From Alloscardovia omnicolens DSM 21503 (GTDB lineage: Bacteria; Actinomycetota; Actinomycetes; Actinomycetales; Bifidobacteriaceae), in assembly GCF_000420505.1 (NCBI RefSeq), contig NZ_ATVB01000008.1:1-64000 (forward strand): a DNA stretch of 64,000 nt, given 5' to 3'. The translations under genes and the position numbers were made by a program. The notes under the pieces were generated by a model. That model ran no database searches and was not told the origin of the DNA. It worked only from the letters and a program-made list of their open reading frames with translations. This document shows positions 61,907-64,000 of this stretch, piece after piece. The stretch's first letter is position 1. Each line of letters starts with the position of its first letter.

Positions 61907-63556
61907 TCACCCCAAACACTTCTTAAGCGACCGCGCATTTTCACGCATCATCTGTACATACGAATGCACGTGCGCGTCAAAAGCATCACCATAAATCGGG
62001 CAAATCTGTATATTGTTATCGTGCGCAATCTGTTGCAGCACAGAGGAACGCGAAATAAGGTTCGGTTCCAAAAATACAGCCGGTATCTTAAGGTCTCTCA
62101 AAGTTTGCGCTAAACGTTTTCTATCTTGAATCGACGGCTCACTCGATGGGTTAATCGTTACGAAGCCGGCAATTTTCACGTTATACGCTTTGCCGAAATA
62201 CGCGAAAGCATCGTGCGTAGTTACGAGATTTCGTCGTTCCTCAGGTATGGAAGCGATTGTTGAACGCACGTAATCGTCCACATCCATCAGCTCCTCAATA
62301 TATTGCGCCGCGTTGCGACGGTATGTTGCCTCGTTTTTTGGATCTACTTGAGTGAGACGATCGGCAATAGTTTTTACGTATGCAATACCGTTGCTCACCG
62401 ACTGCCACAAATGCGGGTCAATATCGCCATGCACGTGCTTTCCGAGTACGGCTTGCGGGAGCTGATAGATTTTTGATTTTTTTGACCCTAAGAAAGAGTA
62501 TCCGCCGCCTGCAGGTATTTCTTTGATAGCTTGGGCCGGAACTTCTACGATAACCTCTTTTGGCGCGTAATAGGTACGCTGTCTTGTAGCGCTACGCGAG
62601 GATTGCGCGTCATCTGCTCGCACAGAGAAATCTTGGGACACGATATTATAAGCAAGGTCAGCATGTCCTTGATTCAGCACGACTGATGCGCCACGTTTTT
62701 TCGCGACCTGCAGAGCGTTCACGCCAACGGCAAAAGTGATGCGTGTGCTTCCTAAAGACTGCAGTTTTTCGCCTTGTGCGTTGTAATGGTCAGCGCGAAT
62801 ATCGAGACTGTATACGCCCGGCTTGGAGAACGCCCAACTTAAATGCGTATGAGCGTCAGCTGGCAAATCAACATAATCATGCGCATCAATACCGTCAGCA
62901 GAGTTAAAGTAAACGTCTACATTGCCAAAAGTTCCAGTCAAATAGGCAAATAAATCTCCTGGACCTTGCACTTTCGTAGCAGTTAAGCGGATCTGGTCAG
63001 AACGCGAAATATCTGCATGCACAGCATTTCCACTGCCCTGCGTTTGCGTTCCTTCTGTTACAGAACGTTCCACACGCTCCGTGGCTAATCCCAACCAAAT
63101 CGTGTCAAGTGAAACGTCTTCAATCATCGGAATAATATCCGCCGCGTTTTTAACGCTTTCCTCAGCTAACTGAACGTTCGGCACGCCTTTGCGAACGTTG
63201 GAATCCAAAGCAGTAATAATGCTGTGCTCTTCAAGTAGCATATAGTTACTAAAAGCAATATCGGCATACACAATATTGCGAATTGACGCAAGGCTCGGCT
63301 CGTAGGAGTGCGGGTCTGCATTATCGGGGATGATTGATGCCACGGTTGCAGCATCTCCAGCAACATGAGCAATCATGTCGCGCAGAACTCCCGTTGTCGT
63401 TACTACGCAGATCTTGTCGCTACGACGGGCTGAACATGCAACAGATGACGAGACAGCGGCTGTGCGCGAGCATCCCGCGCACAAACCGGCGCTCATTGCA
63501 AGAGATACAATGACTGCCATACCTACCATAATGCGAGCACGAAGAACTTTACGCAT
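61907..63556 (-). CDS. Metal-binding lipoprotein with inserted wall-repeat domain (anchored-repeat ABC transporter)
   Basis: 549 aa. A lipoprotein-like signal ends at LCAGC. The first lobe (about residues 45-150) has the metal-ligand region NADPHSYEPS. A ~200-residue insertion follows, containing a surface-anchored repeat (YVDLPADAHTHLSWAF, GVYSLDIRADHYNA) like TIGR03769 wall-repeat domains. The second lobe resumes with HVHGDIDPHLWQSV and ends with VFLEPNL...ICPIYGDAF. This insertion between lobes characterises the anchored-repeat ABC group. The start is set at the ATG at 63556, six bases after AAGGA; it overlaps the end of the next gene by 8 bases. Zinc or manganese is the likely ligand. Confidence 0.85.
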   Translation of the reverse strand: MRKVLRARIMVGMAVIVSLAMSAGLCAGCSRTAAVSSSVACSARRSDKICVVTTTGVLRDMIAHVAGDAATVASIIPDNADPHSYEPSLASIRNIVYADIAFSNYMLLEEHSIITALDSNVRKGVPNVQLAEESVKNAADIIPMIEDVSLDTIWLGLATERVERSVTEGTQTQGSGNAVHADISRSDQIRLTATKVQGPGDLFAYLTGTFGNVDVYFNSADGIDAHDYVDLPADAHTHLSWAFSKPGVYSLDIRADHYNAQGEKLQSLGSTRITFAVGVNALQVAKKRGASVVLNQGHADLAYNIVSQDFSVRADDAQSSRSATRQRTYYAPKEVIVEVPAQAIKEIPAGGGYSFLGSKKSKIYQLPQAVLGKHVHGDIDPHLWQSVSNGIAYVKTIADRLTQVDPKNEATYRRNAAQYIEELMDVDDYVRSTIASIPEERRNLVTTHDAFAYFGKAYNVKIAGFVTINPSSEPSIQDRKRLAQTLRDLKIPAVFLEPNLISRSSVLQQIAHDNNIQICPIYGDAFDAHVHSYVQMMRENARSLKKCLG

Positions 63557-64000
63557 GAGCATTCCTTTTTACGAGCAGAACAGCACATGTGCACAGCACG
63601 CTTAAAATAACGCCTGCGCAGGTAATAATCATCCACTCAAGAAGAGGCAGCGAGCTTTCAGAGACTCCGGCGAGTAAAGGCATCTTCTGTTTTCCTTTGA
63701 CTGCGCGGATTGCCTGAGCTGAAGCAGAGTTTTCATCTGAAGCGTTCTTGCCGTCAGCATTTTCAGCGTCTTTCTTCTCCTCATCTAATTTGGCGGAATT
63801 GTTGGCGATTGCATCACCATCAAGGTTTGAATTCAAAGCTGGCAGACCTCCACGAGAACCGTGGGCAGAGCTAGTAGCTGCAGCCTGAGCCACCCCTCGC
63901 CCAGCAGAAGACTGAGCTTGAGCTGTGCAGGCAATCGGCATCTTCCACGGGTCAACATCTCCCACAGCAAAATGAATATTGCGCGTTACTGTGCCAGACA
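63549..64000 (-). CDS. Surface-anchored repeat protein of the metal-transport operon, 5' end beyond window
   Basis: The frame is open through the right edge, reading SGTVTRNIHFAVGDVDPWKM at the edge. The N-terminal portion resembles the end of an anchored-repeat (HFAVG-type) wall domain. A disordered Ala/Ser/Asn/Lys-rich stretch (~80 residues) follows, then one membrane helix and a short basic tail KRNAHA. No LPxTG motif is seen, so anchoring is by the C-terminal helix. It is the upstream gene of the metal transporter operon, coupled to the binding protein by overlap. It probably helps capture metal at the cell surface; the start lies beyond the window. Confidence 0.78.
   Translation of the reverse strand, partial: SGTVTRNIHFAVGDVDPWKMPIACTAQAQSSAGRGVAQAAATSSAHGSRGGLPALNSNLDGDAIANNSAKLDEEKKDAENADGKNASDENSASAQAIRAVKGKQKMPLLAGVSESSLPLLEWMIITCAGVILSVLCTCAVLLVKRNAHA

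Noticed and set aside
1-64000. CRISPR array or prophage
   Set aside because: No regularly spaced direct repeats of CRISPR type, and no integrase, capsid or tail genes were seen.

Overview
The window reads as a chromosomal segment of a moderately low-GC actinobacterium, most likely of the family Bifidobacteriaceae (a Bifidobacterium, Alloscardovia, Scardovia or Gardnerella relative). This is inferred from an actinobacterial coaD / SepIVA-like / DUF177 / rpmF / rnc / ilvB / ilvN cluster, a GlnR-type orphan regulator, DUF3039 and DUF2530-like proteins, a SenX3-like kinase facing phoU, an anaerobic class III ribonucleotide reductase, plant-glycan enzymes (GH43, GH53) with sugar-binding lipoproteins, and an anchored-repeat metal ABC transporter. 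No rRNA or ribosomal operon is present to fix the genus.

Layout. 1-5100: an IS3 transposase remnant, then two near-identical sugar-binding lipoprotein genes flanking a GH43 glycosidase gene broken by a one-base frameshift. 5160-8100: LMW protein phosphatase, folA and thyA, then an OsmC-like protein behind a 13-bp tandem array. 8100-12800: universal stress protein, CHAP amidase, serC and a small membrane protein. 12775-21000: a SenX3-like kinase whose phospho-acceptor His is replaced, phoU, a DEAD-box helicase, a frameshifted membrane protein, gpmA, menA and lysS. 21000-25600: a 1.3-kb non-coding region with DnaA boxes and paired NrdR boxes, then nrdD-nrdG. 25690-31650: alcohol dehydrogenase, a large wall-anchored protein, ppa and a membrane protein. 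31800-42130: glnR, nth, a family 5 binding protein, valS, chorismate mutase, rho and pgi. 42400-44000: two tRNA genes and a dead Rib-type adhesin gene truncated by an IS150-type fragment. 44200-55500: rdgB, rph, Pr6Pr protein, pncB, DUF3039, coaD through rnc and ilvBN. 55570-59900: an accessory island with a GH53 galactanase, decayed regulator and antitoxin genes, a frameshifted Panacea-domain gene and an IS256-like miniature element. 59900-64000: an anchored-repeat metal ABC transporter operon running off the right edge.

How genes work together. The GH43/GH53 enzymes and sugar-binding lipoproteins suggest arabinan/galactan side-chain use, partly lost by decay. nrdDG, thyA and folA cover anaerobic deoxynucleotide supply. 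phoU plus the degenerate kinase is the phosphate-signalling locus. ilvBN sits behind a leader hairpin that can hide its ribosome-binding site. Several intergenic regions carry related copies of a ~70-330-bp repeat family that I cannot assign to a known element.
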